Source: Silanimonas sp044377035 (GTDB taxonomy: Bacteria > Pseudomonadota > Gammaproteobacteria > Xanthomonadales > Xanthomonadaceae). From it: a stretch of DNA of 64,000 nucleotides. Within the stretch, counting starts at the first letter, position 1. Each line of letters opens with the position of its first letter. Where the stretch lies: positions 62,001 through 126,000 of the forward strand of contig NZ_JBILJW010000002.1 in the NCBI RefSeq assembly GCF_044377035.1. Direction: 5' to 3'. The position numbers and the translations under genes were made by a program. Positions 24,348-32,270 of the stretch are shown here, piece after piece. The notes under the pieces were generated by a model. It worked only from the letters and a program-made list of their open reading frames with translations. It searched no databases and was not told the origin of the DNA.

Positions 24348-27155
24348 ATGGACAAGAGCTTCGAGCCGAGCACCTTCGAATCCCGCTGGTACGCCCACTG
24401 GGAGGGCAGCGGCCTGTTCAAGCCCTCGGGCGACGCCGCCAAGCCGGCCTACAGCATCCTGCTGCCGCCGCCGAACGTCACCGGCACGCTGCACATGGGC
24501 CACGCGTTCCAGCACACGCTGATGGACACGCTGGTGCGCTACCACCGCATGCGCGGCTTCGACACCCTGTGGCAGCTCGGCACCGACCACGCGGGCATCG
24601 CGACCGAGATGGTGGTCTCGCGCAACCTCCATCTGGCCGGCCAGGGCGAGACCCGCGACGGCCTCGGTCGCGAGGCCTTCGTCGGCAAGGTGTGGGAGTG
24701 GAAGAAAGAATCCGGCGACACCATCGAGCGCCAGATGCGTCGCATGGGCAGCTCGGGCGACTGGTCGCGCAGCGTCTTCACCATGGACCCGATGCCGTCC
24801 AAGGCCGTCGTCGAGACCTTCGTGAAGCTGCATGAGCAGGGCCTGATCTACCGCGGCCAGAAGCTGGTCAACTGGGACCCGGTGCTGAAGACCGCGATCT
24901 CCGACCTCGAAGTGGTGAGCGAGGAAGAGAGCGGCCACCTGTGGTCGATCCGCTACCCGCTCGTCGACGCCACCTACGAGCACGTCGAGACCGACGCCGA
25001 CGGCGTGGAAACGCGCGAAACCCGCGACTACCTCGTCGTGGCCACTACTCGCCCGGAGACCCTGCTCGGCGACGTCGCCGTGATGGTGCACCCGGAGGAC
25101 GAACGCTACGCCCACCTCGTCGGCCAGCACGTGCGCCTGCCGCTGTGCGGCCGCACGATCCCGGTGATCGCCGACGACTACGTCGACCGCGCCTTCGGCA
25201 CCGGCGTGGTGAAGGTCACCCCGGCGCACGACTTCAACGACTACGCGGTCGGCCAGCGCCACGGCCTGCCGATGATCAACCTGTTCACCGACACCGCCCA
25301 CCTCAACGACGCCGCGCCCGCGCGCTTCGTCGGCCTCGACCGCTTCGACGCGCGCAAGGCCGTACTGGCGGAACTGGAAAGTGAAGGCCTGCTGGTCGAA
25401 GCCAAGCCGCACAAGCTGATGGTGCCGCGCGGCGACCGCACCGGTCAGGTGATTGAGCCCTACCTCACGGACCAGTGGTTCGTGAAGATGGACGAGTTCG
25501 CGAAAAAGGGCCTCGATGCCGTGGAAAGCGGCCGCGTGCGTTTCGTACCCGAGAACTGGATCAACACCTACCGCCATTGGCTGGAGAACATCCAGGACTG
25601 GTGCATCAGCCGCCAGCTCTGGTGGGGCCACCGCATCCCGGCGTGGTACGACGATTCGGGCAAGGTCTACGTCGGCCGCGACGAGGCCGAGGTGCGCGCC
25701 ACGCATGGCCTCGCCGCCGGCGTCGCCCTGCGCCAGGACAGCGACGTGCTGGAGACGTGGTTCAGCTCGGCGATCTGGCCGCACTCGACGATGGGCTGGC
25801 CGGACGCGAACGCGATGGCGGAGCGCGGCTTCGACCGCTACCTGCCCTCGTCGGTGTTGGTCACCGGCTTCGACATCATCTTCTTCTGGGTCGCCCGGAT
25901 GATCATGATGACCGAGCACTTCACCGGCGACGTGCCCTTCAAGGACGTCTACATCACCGGCCTCGTCCGCGACAAGGACGGCCAGAAGATGTCGAAGTCG
26001 AAGGGCAACGTGCTCGATCCGATCGACCTGATCGACGGCATCAGCATCGAGGCCCTGGTCGCCAAGCGCACCAGCGGCCTGATGAAGCCGACCGACGCGC
26101 CGAAGATCGAGAAGGCCACGCGCAAGGAATTCCCGGAAGGCATCCCGGCCTTCGGCGCCGACGCCCTGCGTTTCACCTTCGCCTCGCTGGCCACGCATGG
26201 CCGCGACATCAAGTTCGACCTCGCCCGCTGCGAGGGCTACAAGAACTTTTGCAACAAGCTGTGGAACGCCGCGCGCTTCGTGCTGATGAACACCGAGGGC
26301 TTCAGCGCGTCAGGCGTGCCGGTGCCGACGACGGACGCCGAGCGCTGGATCCTCGACCGCCTGCAGCAGCTGCTGCGCGAGGTCGAAACGCAGTTCGCCG
26401 CCTACCGCTTCGACCTCGCCTCGCAGGCGATGTACGAGTTCGTCTGGAACGAGGTCTGCGACTGGTTCCTAGAACTGAGCAAGCCGGCCCTGCAGGGCAG
26501 CGACGACGCTGCGATCGCGTCCACGCGCCACACCCTGCTCTACGTGATCGAGCAGAGCCTGCGCGTGCTGCACCCGCTGATCCCGTTCGTGACGGAAGAG
26601 ATCTGGTCGCACGTCGCACCGAAGCTTGGGCTGACCGGCGGTTCGATCAGCGTGCAGGCCTACCCGCAATTCGATGCCGCGCTCACCGACGCCCGCGCCG
26701 CCGTCGACATCGAGTGGCTGAAGGCCGCGATCACCGCGCTGCGTTCGGTGCGCAGCCAGCTCGGCGTGCCGCCGGGCAAGGCCGTGCCCCTGCTGCTCGC
26801 CGGCAAGGGTGACGCCGCGCAGATCGAGCGCCACGCCGGTGGCCTCAAGTTCCTCGCCAAGCTCGAGTCGATCGATTGGGTGCAGGGCGAACCGCCGGCC
26901 TCCGCGGCTGCCGTGCTGGGCGAACTCACCCTGCTGGTCCCGCTGGCCGGCCTTGTCGACCTGGACGCCGAGCGCACCCGCCTCGACAAGGAGATCAAGC
27001 GCGTCGAGGGCGAAATCGCCAAGTGCCACGGGAAGCTCGGCTCGGAGACCTTCGTGGCCAATGCGCCCGAAGCGGTGGTGGCCCAGGAGCGCAAGCGCCT
27101 CGCCGAGTGGACGACGATGCTGGACGGCCTCAAGGCCAACCGCAGCCGACTGTGA
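24348..27155 (+). CDS. valS: Valyl-tRNA synthetase
   Basis: 935 residues, normal length. Class I signature PPPNVTGTLHMGHAFQ (HIGH-type HMGH), the editing (CP1) domain with VATTRPETLLGDVAVMVHP and VKVTPAHDFNDYAVG, DWCISRQLWWGHRIPAWY, and KMSKSKGNVLDP (KMSKS loop). The C-terminal coiled-coil tRNA-binding arm is present (LDAERTRLDKEIKRVEGEIAKCHGKLG...). The enzyme charges tRNA-Val and clears mis-charged threonine. The 116 bases upstream after metB contain no obvious hairpin terminator. It stands alone before the hemolysin III gene, with 55 bases between them. Confidence 0.97.
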   Translation: MDKSFEPSTFESRWYAHWEGSGLFKPSGDAAKPAYSILLPPPNVTGTLHMGHAFQHTLMDTLVRYHRMRGFDTLWQLGTDHAGIATEMVVSRNLHLAGQGETRDGLGREAFVGKVWEWKKESGDTIERQMRRMGSSGDWSRSVFTMDPMPSKAVVETFVKLHEQGLIYRGQKLVNWDPVLKTAISDLEVVSEEESGHLWSIRYPLVDATYEHVETDADGVETRETRDYLVVATTRPETLLGDVAVMVHPEDERYAHLVGQHVRLPLCGRTIPVIADDYVDRAFGTGVVKVTPAHDFNDYAVGQRHGLPMINLFTDTAHLNDAAPARFVGLDRFDARKAVLAELESEGLLVEAKPHKLMVPRGDRTGQVIEPYLTDQWFVKMDEFAKKGLDAVESGRVRFVPENWINTYRHWLENIQDWCISRQLWWGHRIPAWYDDSGKVYVGRDEAEVRATHGLAAGVALRQDSDVLETWFSSAIWPHSTMGWPDANAMAERGFDRYLPSSVLVTGFDIIFFWVARMIMMTEHFTGDVPFKDVYITGLVRDKDGQKMSKSKGNVLDPIDLIDGISIEALVAKRTSGLMKPTDAPKIEKATRKEFPEGIPAFGADALRFTFASLATHGRDIKFDLARCEGYKNFCNKLWNAARFVLMNTEGFSASGVPVPTTDAERWILDRLQQLLREVETQFAAYRFDLASQAMYEFVWNEVCDWFLELSKPALQGSDDAAIASTRHTLLYVIEQSLRVLHPLIPFVTEEIWSHVAPKLGLTGGSISVQAYPQFDAALTDARAAVDIEWLKAAITALRSVRSQLGVPPGKAVPLLLAGKGDAAQIERHAGGLKFLAKLESIDWVQGEPPASAAAVLGELTLLVPLAGLVDLDAERTRLDKEIKRVEGEIAKCHGKLGSETFVANAPEAVVAQERKRLAEWTTMLDGLKANRSRL

Positions 27156-27210
27156 ACCGGCGCCTGCCGCGCACTGGCAGGCTCCACCGCTTTCGGGCAG
27201 GGTGCGCCGC

Positions 27211-27867
27211 ATGACCGATCTCAGCCTCCACGGCCTCGCCCATGCCCTGCGTGACGAACGCTGGAGCGCCATCACCCATGGCGCCGGCGCCGTGCTCGGC
27301 GCCATCGGCGGCGTCGTGCTGATCACGCTTGCCGCGCTGTGGGGCGACGGCTGGCAGCTCGCCAGCGCGATCGTCTTCAGCGTCACGCTGATCCTGCTCT
27401 ACACAGCCTCGGCCTTCTACCACGCAGCCCCCTTCAAGACGGCGCTGAAGGCGCGGCTGAAGGTGCTCGACCACTGCGCCATCTACCTGCTGATCGCTGG
27501 CACGTACACGCCGATCTCGCTGGTCGGCTTGCGCGAGCACGGCGGCTGGTGGCTGTTCGGTGCGATCTGGACGCTCGCGGTCGGCGGCGTGGTGTTCAAG
27601 CTCCTCACCCGCGGCCGCTTCAAGCTGCTGTCGACCTTGATCTACATCGCGATGGGTTGGCTGGCCATCGTGGCGATCAAGCCGATGACCGAACAGCTGA
27701 GCACATGGGCCTTGGTCTGGATCTTCTCCGGCGGCGTCGCCTACACGCTGGGAACGCTGTTCTACATGAGCCGCCGCATCCGCTACACGCACACGATCTG
27801 GCACGGCTTCGTTCTCGCGGGCAGCGCACTCCACTTCGCCGCCGTCGCCACCCAGGTCTGGGCCTGA
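27211..27867 (+). CDS. Hemolysin III / YqfA-type membrane protein (PAQR superfamily)
   Basis: 218 residues from ATG 27211, about seven hydrophobic segments. Family landmarks: the first amphipathic stretch ERWSAITHGAGAVLG (Glu and His conserved), TASAFYHAAPFK (Ser-xxx-His), and the C-terminal HTIWHGFVLAGSALHFAAV with conserved histidines. PAQR-like proteins use these residues to hold a metal, and some act as hydrolases; bacterial members affect membrane fluidity or were first named for haemolysis. No specific role can be assigned here. The frame is open well upstream inside valS, but that part is a shadow. It converges with rimI, the stops being two bases apart. Confidence 0.9.
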   Translation: MTDLSLHGLAHALRDERWSAITHGAGAVLGAIGGVVLITLAALWGDGWQLASAIVFSVTLILLYTASAFYHAAPFKTALKARLKVLDHCAIYLLIAGTYTPISLVGLREHGGWWLFGAIWTLAVGGVVFKLLTRGRFKLLSTLIYIAMGWLAIVAIKPMTEQLSTWALVWIFSGGVAYTLGTLFYMSRRIRYTHTIWHGFVLAGSALHFAAVATQVWA

Positions 27868-27869
27868 GC

Positions 27870-28358
27870 TCAGGCCGGCGGTGCCGAGCCCGGCGCCACC
27901 AGTTCCAAGGCCATGACGATCGCATCCTCGCGGCCGTCCTTCGCTGGGTAGTAGCGCGGCCGCTGCCCGATCTTCATGAAGCCCTCGCTCGCGTAAAGCG
28001 CGATCGCATTCGGGTTCGAAGGCCGCACCTCGAGGAACACGCGATCGGCCATGTGCCAGCGCGCGAGATCCACCATCCGTCGCAACAGGCGACGGCCGAG
28101 GCCATGCCCCTGCCAGGCGGGATCGACGCAGAGGTTCAGCAGATGCGCTTCATCGGCACCGACGCTGAGCACGCCGTAGCCCATCAAGCCATCCGGCGAT
28201 TCCGCCACCCAGCAGGCGTAACCCGCGCCGAGGCAGTCACGGAAGATCCCGGCCGTCCAAGGGAAGGCATAGGCCCGCTCCTCCATGGCCGCCACCTGGG
28301 GCACGTCGACCTGCCGCATCGGCCGGAACTGCACCGCCTGCTGCAGCTGGGCCGCCAA
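27870..28358 (-). CDS. rimI: Ribosomal protein bS18 N-alpha-acetyltransferase RimI
   Basis: 162 residues from a TTG at 28356-28358 (MAAQLQQAVQFRPMRQVDVP). GNAT fold: VAAMEERAYAFPWTAGIFRDCL, HLLNLCVDPAWQGHGLGRRLLRRMVD (acetyl-CoA-binding Q/RxxGxG), DRVFLEVRPSNPNAIALYASEGFMKIGQRPRYYPAKDGREDAIVM. The last segment is diagnostic for RimI. A later ATG (28317-28319) would remove the first beta-strand, so the TTG is preferred even though it is a rare start. The gene begins three bases after the stop of the HolD-like ORF, an arrangement like holD-rimI in enterics. Confidence 0.92.
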   Translation of the reverse strand: MAAQLQQAVQFRPMRQVDVPQVAAMEERAYAFPWTAGIFRDCLGAGYACWVAESPDGLMGYGVLSVGADEAHLLNLCVDPAWQGHGLGRRLLRRMVDLARWHMADRVFLEVRPSNPNAIALYASEGFMKIGQRPRYYPAKDGREDAIVMALELVAPGSAPPA

Positions 28359-28361
28359 GGC

Positions 28362-28613
28362 TCAGCCCCCGCGGCGCCAGTCGCGCACGCGCCGCCAGAG
28401 GGCACGCTTGAAGGCGGCATCGGCGGGGCGACCCGCCGGCGACGGCCATTCTGCCCACAAAGCGCCAACCCAACGCTCCAGCCCTCCGCGCAAGCGGGGT
28501 GGCAACGCCACGGCAGCCAAGGGTTCGGCCACCCCGGCGCCACCGGACCGACGTTGCACCGGCGCATGGCCCAAGGCCTCCAGCACACGGCGCTGCAACG
28601 GCGACCAGGTCAC
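28362..28613 (-). CDS. Small HolD-like protein (DNA polymerase III psi candidate)
   Basis: 83 residues from a GTG at 28611-28613 that overlaps the pssA stop (GTGA). The sequence begins MTWSPLQRRVLEALGHAPVQ and ends DAAFKRALWRRVRDWRRGG. The opening helix (LQRRVLEALGH) and the closing AAFKRALWRRV resemble the first helix and last helix of psi (HolD), and position directly in front of rimI is the enteric holD position. The protein is about 50 residues shorter than enterobacterial HolD, and the central alpha/beta domain is hardly recognisable. Psi bridges the clamp loader to chi and single-strand binding protein. Alternatively it is an unrelated lineage-specific small protein. The tight overlaps on both sides support it being a real gene. 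Confidence 0.55.
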   Translation of the reverse strand: MTWSPLQRRVLEALGHAPVQRRSGGAGVAEPLAAVALPPRLRGGLERWVGALWAEWPSPAGRPADAAFKRALWRRVRDWRRGG

Positions 28614-29389
28614 GCCGACGCCACTGCCGAGCGACGACGCTGCCACAGCCAGCCGATCGGGCCGCTGACGATGTAGACGATCGCCACGGCGAAGATGACC
28701 TTCGGTGCGTCGATGAGCAGCGCCACCAGCACGGCGACCACCAGCACCATGAACCAGAACGGCACACGGTCTCCGGGCCAGCCCTTGAAGCTGAAGAAGC
28801 GGATCCGGCTCACCATCAGCAGCGCGCAGGCGGTCGTGACGGCCAAGGCCGCCCAGCGCATCTCGTCGCCGCTCCAGCCCAGTTCCGTGAAGCACCAGAC
28901 CACACTGATCATCGTGCCGGCCGACGCCGGGCTGGCGAGGCCGATGAACCAACGCTTGTCCGTGCTGCCCGCCGAAACGTTGAAGCGGGCCAGACGCAGG
29001 GCAGCACAAGCTACGTAGAGGAAGGCGGCTGCCCAGCCCACCTTGCCCCACACACCGCCATCGAGCGCGAGCTGGGCGAGGGCCCAGTGGTACATCACCA
29101 GAGCGGGCGCCATGCCGAAGCTGAGCAGATCGGACAGCGAGTCGTACTGCACGCCGAACTCGCTGGTGGTGCCGGTCATACGCGCCACGCGGCCGTCGAG
29201 GCCATCGAACACGCCCGCGACGATCACGGCGATGCACGCCGCCTCGAAGCGGCCATTCGCTGCGGCCAGGATCGCGTAGAAGCCCGCGAACATGTTCGCC
29301 GTGGTCAGCAGGTTGGGCAGCAGGTAGATGTGGCGGCTGCGCGGTCGCGGCGGCGCAGCGGGGGCGAGGTCGTCGGGCTTGGGGTCCAT
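28610..29389 (-). CDS. pssA: CDP-diacylglycerol–serine O-phosphatidyltransferase
   Basis: 259 residues from ATG 29387-29389. The CDP-alcohol phosphatidyltransferase motif is complete: DGLDGRVARMTGTTSEFGVQYDSLSD, i.e. DGxxARxxxxxxxxGxxxDxxxD. About eight hydrophobic segments follow the short Pro-rich cytoplasmic N-terminus; RHIYLLPNLLTTANMFAGF precedes the motif as in PssA of the membrane-integral type. It makes phosphatidylserine, the precursor of phosphatidylethanolamine. It is first in a tight run pssA–holD-like–rimI with overlapping start and stop codons. The frame extends upstream to 29644 but crosses the divergent DUF4124 gene, so the shorter start is used. Confidence 0.93.
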   Translation of the reverse strand: MDPKPDDLAPAAPPRPRSRHIYLLPNLLTTANMFAGFYAILAAANGRFEAACIAVIVAGVFDGLDGRVARMTGTTSEFGVQYDSLSDLLSFGMAPALVMYHWALAQLALDGGVWGKVGWAAAFLYVACAALRLARFNVSAGSTDKRWFIGLASPASAGTMISVVWCFTELGWSGDEMRWAALAVTTACALLMVSRIRFFSFKGWPGDRVPFWFMVLVVAVLVALLIDAPKVIFAVAIVYIVSGPIGWLWQRRRSAVASA

Positions 29390-29476
29390 GGCGCGAGTGT
29401 AGCCGCTGGGCCGGCCGCCCTGCCCCATCCGGCCCGATGGCGCTACCATGGGCGGAGTCCTGTTGGAGCGGTCCCC

Positions 29477-29878
29477 ATGCGTTTGCTTGCCGGCCTGATC
29501 ACCCTCCTCGCCCTCGCGGCGGTGTCTTCCCCCCTGCAAGCGCAGGATCCGGTCTACACGTGGGTGGACCGTAACGGCGTGCGCCATTACGCCCAGACGC
29601 CCCCGGACGGGGTGCAATACGAAACCCGTGGCGTGCGAAACCAAACGGTGGGGACCGATGCGACGAAAGCCCCCGAATCTGCGGGCCCAGAGCGTCCCGA
29701 GGATCGCGTTTCGTGCGAGCGAGCGCGCCTTGCGCTGGACCAGCTGAAGTCGGACGCGCCGCTACAGATGGACCGCGACGGCGACGGGCGGCCTGAGCCT
29801 CTCGACGCCACCCAGCGCGCGGAACAGAAGCGTTTGGCGGAGCAGGCTGTTCGCGCCTACTGCAACCCCGGCGAGTAA
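29477..29878 (+). CDS. DUF4124-domain secreted protein
   Basis: 133 residues with signal peptide MRLLAGLITLLALAAVSSPLQAQ. The DUF4124 core follows immediately: DPVYTWVDRNGVRHYAQTPPDGVQYETR. After a variable linker it has a charged C-terminal segment with CERARLALDQLKSDAPLQMDRDGDGRPEPLD and AVRAYCNPGE; the two cysteines (SCERA, AYCNP) may form a disulfide in the periplasm, as in many relatives. No biochemical function is known for the family. It is divergent from pssA (88-base gap) and 88 bases upstream of proS on the same strand. Confidence 0.88.
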   Translation: MRLLAGLITLLALAAVSSPLQAQDPVYTWVDRNGVRHYAQTPPDGVQYETRGVRNQTVGTDATKAPESAGPERPEDRVSCERARLALDQLKSDAPLQMDRDGDGRPEPLDATQRAEQKRLAEQAVRAYCNPGE

Positions 29879-29966
29879 TCGGCCTGGGCCACCGGCGGGA
29901 ACGAGGGCGCTCTTGCCCCTGTTCGGCGGCTAGAATGCGGGCTTTGCGTCTTTAGAACGAGCCCGC

Positions 29967-31685
29967 ATGCGCCTTTCGCAGTTCCACCTCAGCACCACCA
30001 AGGAAACCCCCGCCGACGCCGAAGTGATCAGCCACCAGCTGATGCTGCGGGCAGGGATGATCAAGAAGCTCGGCGCCGGCCTCTACACCTGGACCCCACT
30101 CGGCTTGCGCGCGCTGCGCAAGGTCGAGGCCGTGGTGCGCGAGGAAATGGAGCGCGCCGGCGCTATCGAAGTGCTGATGCCGGCCGTCCAGCCGCGCGAG
30201 CTCTGGGAAGAGACCAACCGCTGGGCCAAGTTCGGCGGCCAGCTGCTGAAGATCACCGACCGCAAGCAGCAGGAATACTGCTTCGGCCCCACGCACGAGG
30301 AAGTCATCACCGACTTCGCGCGCCAAGAGCTCGCCAGCTACAAGCAGCTGCCGAAGAACTTCTTCCAGATCCAGACCAAGTTCCGCGACGAGATCCGCCC
30401 GCGCTTCGGCGTGATGCGCGCCCGCGAGTTCCTGATGAAGGACGCCTACTCGTTCCACGTCACGCCCGACTGCATGGCGCGCGAGTACCAGAACATGTAC
30501 GACGCCTACACGCGCATCTTCACGCGCCTAGGCTTGATGTTCCGCGCCGTGAACGCCGACACCGGCGCTATCGGTGGTTCGGCCTCGCACGAATTCCACG
30601 TGCTGGCCGATTCGGGCGAAGACGCGATTGCGTTCTCCGACACGTCGCACTACGCGGCGAACGTGGAGCTGGCCGAGGCTGTGGCACCTGCCGCGCCGCG
30701 TGCTGCCGCTTCGGAAGCAATGACCAAGGTGGCCACCCCCACGCAGAAGACCTGCGAGGCCGTGGCGGAATTGCTGGGCCTGCCGCTGACGCGCACCGTG
30801 AAGTCCATCGCTGTCGTCGGTGACGCCAAGCTGCTGGGCGGCACGGGCTTCGTGCTGGCCCTCGTTCGCGGCGACCACGCCGTCAACGAGATCAAGCTGT
30901 CGAAGATCGCCGGTCTCGCCGAGCTCCGGCTTGCCACCGAAGAGGAAATCCGCGCCCACCTCGGCGCCTCGCCGGGCTTCCTGGGCCCGGTCGCGCCCAA
31001 GCAGCCGATCACCGTCGTCGCCGACCGCACCGTCGCCGCAATGGGCGACTTCGTCGTGGGCGCGAATGAGGACGGCTTCCACCTCGCCAGCGTGAACTTC
31101 GGCCGCGACCTGCCCGAGCCGACGCTCGTGGCCGACATCCGCAACGTCGTGGAGGGCGATCCCTCGCCGGACGGCCATGGCACGATCAAGCTGGCCCGCG
31201 GCATCGAAGTCGGCCACGTGTTCCAGCTTGGCCAGAAGTACGCCGAGGCGATGAAGGCCACGGTGTTGAACGCCGAAGGCAAGGCCCAGGTCATGTACAT
31301 GGGCTGCTACGGCATCGGCGTCTCGCGCATCGTCGCGGCGGGCATCGAGCAGAACTTCGACGCCAGCGGCATCCGCTGGCCGGAGGCGATGGCGCCCTGG
31401 CGCGTCGCGGTCTGCATGATCAACCCGAAGGGCGACGCGACGGTCACCGCCGCCGCCGAGGCGCTGTACAACGACCTCGCCGCCCGCGGCGTCGAGGTGG
31501 TGCTCGACGACCGTGGCCTGCGTCCGGGCCAGATGTTCGCCGACATCGAACTGATCGGCCTGCCGCACCGCGTCGTCGTCTCCGAGCGCGGACTGGCGGC
31601 TGGCACCTTCGAGTACCGCGCCCGCTCCGCTGCGGAATCGGAGAACCTCAGCCGCGAGCAGGTGTTCGAGCGCCTCGGCCTGTAA
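29967..31685 (+). CDS. proS: Prolyl-tRNA synthetase, bacterial type with editing domain
   Basis: 572 residues, the normal length for the bacterial form. Class II motifs: motif 1 region AGMIKKLGAGLYTWTPLGLRAL, motif 2 FFQIQTKFRDEIRPRFGVMRAREFLMKDAYSFH, motif 3 CYGIGVSRIVAAGIEQN. The inserted YbaK-like editing domain (~residues 225-405: KTCEAVAELLGLPLTRTVKSIAVV, LALVRGDHAVNEIKL) removes Ala from mis-charged tRNA-Pro, and the anticodon-binding domain closes with GVEVVLDDRGLRPGQMFADIELIGLPHRVVVSERGL. A strong terminator lies at 31708-31737. It is transcribed alone from its own promoter in the 88-base gap upstream. Confidence 0.97.
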   Translation: MRLSQFHLSTTKETPADAEVISHQLMLRAGMIKKLGAGLYTWTPLGLRALRKVEAVVREEMERAGAIEVLMPAVQPRELWEETNRWAKFGGQLLKITDRKQQEYCFGPTHEEVITDFARQELASYKQLPKNFFQIQTKFRDEIRPRFGVMRAREFLMKDAYSFHVTPDCMAREYQNMYDAYTRIFTRLGLMFRAVNADTGAIGGSASHEFHVLADSGEDAIAFSDTSHYAANVELAEAVAPAAPRAAASEAMTKVATPTQKTCEAVAELLGLPLTRTVKSIAVVGDAKLLGGTGFVLALVRGDHAVNEIKLSKIAGLAELRLATEEEIRAHLGASPGFLGPVAPKQPITVVADRTVAAMGDFVVGANEDGFHLASVNFGRDLPEPTLVADIRNVVEGDPSPDGHGTIKLARGIEVGHVFQLGQKYAEAMKATVLNAEGKAQVMYMGCYGIGVSRIVAAGIEQNFDASGIRWPEAMAPWRVAVCMINPKGDATVTAAAEALYNDLAARGVEVVLDDRGLRPGQMFADIELIGLPHRVVVSERGLAAGTFEYRARSAAESENLSREQVFERLGL

Positions 31686-31707
31686 TCCCCCGGGAAAACC
31701 CAGCCAC

Positions 31708-31737
31708 GAAAACGCCGCGGCCTTCGCGGCGTTTTCA
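31708..31737 (+). terminator. Rho-independent terminator of proS
   Basis: Stem CGCCGCG (31713-31719) with CGCGGCG (31725-31731), extended by A4/T4, loop GCCTT, followed by TTTTCATTT. It starts 22 bases after the proS stop codon. Confidence 0.93.
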
Positions 31738-31770
31738 TTTCACTCGCGGCTGATTAGTATCGGGATTCCC

Positions 31771-31796
31771 CCGGATTATCCGTCTCGATAATCCGG
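31771..31796. promoter_or_regulatory. Perfect 10-bp inverted repeat upstream of the H-NS-like gene
   Basis: CCGGATTATC (31771-31780) and GATAATCCGG (31787-31796) flank the six bases CGTCTC, ending 34 bases before the ATG. There is no T-run, so it is more likely an operator or an RNA hairpin in the leader than a terminator. TGATTAGTAT just upstream (31751-31760) could supply a promoter -10. Confidence 0.55.
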
Positions 31797-31830
31797 ATAC
31801 CCCCTACCCACACCCCGCAAGGAGCCCTGC

Positions 31831-32211
31831 ATGGCCGTTGATCTGGATGGACTGTCGCCCAAGGAACTCGACGCGCTGATTTCCAAAGCCAAGCAGCGCA
31901 AGCAGACGCTGGCCAAGCGCTCTTCGCATGCCGAGGTGAGCAAGGCGCTGGAGGCCACGGCCCGGAAGCACGGCTGGACGCTGGCCGAATTGCTCAGCGC
32001 CGGCCGCGGCACGGGTGCGCCCAAGGCGGCGAAGGCCGCCAAGCCGGCCGCCGCACCGAAATCGCGCAAGTCGGCGACGAAGGGCACCAAGGTCGCCGCG
32101 AAGTACCGCCATCCGGAAACCGGCCAGACCTGGTCGGGCCGGGGCATCCTGCCGAAATGGATGACCGAGGAAATCGCCAAGGGTCGCAAGCGCGAGGATT
32201 TCGCGATCTGA
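31831..32211 (+). CDS. H-NS-like nucleoid protein (short form)
   Basis: 126 residues, start ATG 31831 with AAGGAG upstream. N-terminal oligomerisation helix LDGLSPKELDALISKAKQRKQTLAKR, a Lys/Ala/Pro linker (GAPKAAKAAKPAAAPKSRKSATKG), and the H-NS DNA-binding hook KYRHPETGQTWSGRGILPKWM, near the end. H-NS proteins bind and silence A/T-rich DNA; this C-terminal version is common in Xanthomonadales and Betaproteobacteria. Its own leader has a perfect inverted repeat, possibly for autoregulation. It is bracketed by the proS terminator and by its own hairpin at 32240-32270, so it is monocistronic. Confidence 0.93.
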   Translation: MAVDLDGLSPKELDALISKAKQRKQTLAKRSSHAEVSKALEATARKHGWTLAELLSAGRGTGAPKAAKAAKPAAAPKSRKSATKGTKVAAKYRHPETGQTWSGRGILPKWMTEEIAKGRKREDFAI

Positions 32212-32239
32212 GCGCGGCGCCCTCCCTGTCCTTCCGCAT

Positions 32240-32270
32240 GACGCCGGCCTCGCGCCGGCGTCGCCGTTTT
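32240..32270 (+). terminator. Terminator after the H-NS-like gene
   Basis: GACGCCGGC (32240-32248) pairs with GCCGGCGTC (32254-32262), loop CTCGC, then GCCGTTTTC. The T-run ends at the stop codon of the convergent ThrE-like gene (32270), which may share the stem. Confidence 0.75.

Noticed and set aside
29478..29644. Longer pssA start at 29644
   Set aside because: It would cross the start of the divergent DUF4124 gene, and the added 85 residues show no similarity to the family.
31771..31796. The inverted repeat before the H-NS-like gene as a second proS terminator
   Set aside because: There is no T-run after it on either strand, and proS already has a complete terminator at 31708-31737.
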